From assembly GCA_030596405.1 (NCBI GenBank), contig JAUVKB010000042.1:1-12739 (forward strand): DNA of 12,739 bases, read 5' to 3'. Below are positions 12,015-12,739 of the stretch, one piece after another. The notes beneath the pieces were generated by a model. It did not search any database, was not told the DNA's origin, and saw nothing but the letters and a program-made list of their open reading frames with translations. The DNA comes from Deltaproteobacteria bacterium. GTDB taxonomy: Bacteria; Desulfobacterota; Desulfobacteria; Desulfobacterales; JAUVKB01. Every line of letters starts with the position of its first letter. Position 1 is the stretch's first letter. The position numbers were made by a program, and so were the translations under genes.

Positions 12015-12739
12015 TCAAGTGCTGTCCAAGTCATCCAGTGGACTTCCCAGTGTTTCAAAATTCGTACTCATCACATGCGTATAAATCATGGTTGTCCGCA
12101 CGTCCGCATGTCCTAAAAGTTCTTGCACACGCCGAATGTCTTTGCCTGCTTCCAGCATATGCGTTGCAAAGGAATGACGGAGTGTATGCGGACTCACCCG
12201 CTTATTAATGCCTGCCTTTTTAGCAGCATTCGCCACCGCTTTTTGCAAACCGGTTTCATGGGTGTGGTGCCGGCGCACTTTCCCGGTTCTTGGATCTTTT
12301 GAACAATTCTTCGCGGGGAAAACCCATTGCCATATCCACGACTTTCCAGCTCCCGGATATTTTTTCGCCAATGCATGCGGCATATATACATCCGCCCGTC
12401 CCTCAGCCAGCTCCCGCTCAAAAAGCTTTCGAACCCCCTCAATATGAAACCGCAAATCTTCCCGTATGGTCTTTGCAAAACCGTTGCCCTCTCTTTTCCA
12501 CCCTTTCTGTCCCGCGCAATAATTTGATGATTTTCAAAATCCACATCCTTTACTCGAAGCCGTATACATTCCATCAAACGCAAGCCCGCACCATACAAGA
12601 GCTTTGCCATCAGCTCTTTTCTCCCGCTTATGTGTTGAAAAAGTTGACTGATCTCTGACTGGCTCAACACTGTCGGCAATTGTTTCTGCTATTACGAACG
12701 GAATTCGTCGATTTGATCGTTAAGCGGCATGTCTAAAAC
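12015..12739 (-). pseudogene. Integron-type tyrosine recombinase (IntI family), decayed, runs off right edge
   Basis: These are remains of an integron integrase, a tyrosine recombinase that moves gene cassettes between attC and attI. From the window edge inward the minus strand reads DQIDEFRS, two stop codons TAA TAG (12694-12689), then QKQLPTVLSQSEI, LLYGAGLRLMECIRLRVKDV with the first catalytic Arg, and GGKERATVL. At about 12478-12473 one base is missing and the reading continues in another frame: ACCATACGG encodes TIR, then EDLRFHIEGVRKLFERE. Next comes YPGAGKSWIWQWVFPA with DPRTGKVRRHH, the extra segment specific to integron integrases. HTLRHSFATHMLEAG, LLGHADVRTT and the Tyr of IYTHV follow, ending SPLDDLDST. 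All catalytic residues survive, so decay looks recent. The first catalytic-domain half and attI lie beyond the edge. It converges on the biosynthetic operon. Confidence 0.88.

Noticed and set aside
12194..12679. Two separate integrase-like genes on the minus strand
   Set aside because: The two overlapping frames join into one integron integrase once a single missing base near 12473-12478 is allowed for, so this is one broken gene.
1..12739. CRISPR arrays, tRNA or rRNA genes, and intact insertion sequences
   Set aside because: I found no regularly spaced repeats, no tRNA-like cloverleaf or rRNA segments, and no transposase frames on either strand.

Overview
The window looks like chromosomal DNA of an AT-rich Gram-negative anaerobe or facultative anaerobe. 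The gene mix (a ResB/CcsA-like pair, CrcB with DUF190, PsiE, an integron-type integrase) would fit a Desulfobacterota-like (deltaproteobacterial) genome. That placement is inferred from gene content and codon flavour only; there is no rRNA or tRNA here to confirm it.

Left part (1-3326, all on the minus strand): the 5' part of a major-facilitator transporter running off the left edge, a 58-codon 3' remnant of an inorganic pyrophosphatase gene, a ResB-like and a CcsA-like membrane protein pair (cytochrome c/haem handling), then a DUF190 protein and a CrcB/Fluc fluoride channel in one short operon. An AT-rich regulatory stretch (3327-3583) separates crcB from a divergent psiE-like gene (3584-4018). 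It holds 11-bp phased direct repeats, a plausible -10 box and a 14-bp perfect inverted repeat. A 345-bp stretch with no convincing gene follows.

Central part (4364-11939, all on the plus strand): a glyoxalase II-type metallo-beta-lactamase-fold hydrolase, a full asparagine synthase (AsnB family), a short glutamate-cysteine ligase-like (GCS2) enzyme, then a tight run of six genes: FabZ-like hotdog protein, short-chain ketoreductase, acyl carrier protein, nitroreductase-family flavoenzyme, beta-ketoacyl-ACP synthase, and a second FabZ-like hotdog protein. In the six-gene run neighbours overlap or are separated by no more than 21 bp. Together they carry the activities of one acyl-chain elongation cycle on a dedicated carrier protein (condense, reduce, dehydrate, and a flavin redox step). 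The amide-forming enzymes and possible thioesterase lie immediately upstream. I read this as a small uncharacterised type II fatty-acid/polyketide-like biosynthetic cluster that probably makes an amidated or amino-acid-conjugated acyl product; the product is unknown.

The strongest single observation is that the two hotdog proteins at the ends of the six-gene run are complementary. The first has the catalytic His loop (HFPG) but a Ser in place of the catalytic acid. The second has the catalytic acid (FGLESLAQ) but has lost the His loop. FabA/FabZ active sites are built across a dimer interface, so the pair could form one working heterodimeric dehydratase, as reported for ApeI/ApeP in aryl polyene synthesis.

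Right edge (12015-12739, minus strand): a decayed integron-type tyrosine recombinase with two adjacent in-frame stops and a one-base frameshift, running off the right edge. Its attI side would lie outside the window, so the biosynthetic cluster sits on the non-cassette side of it.
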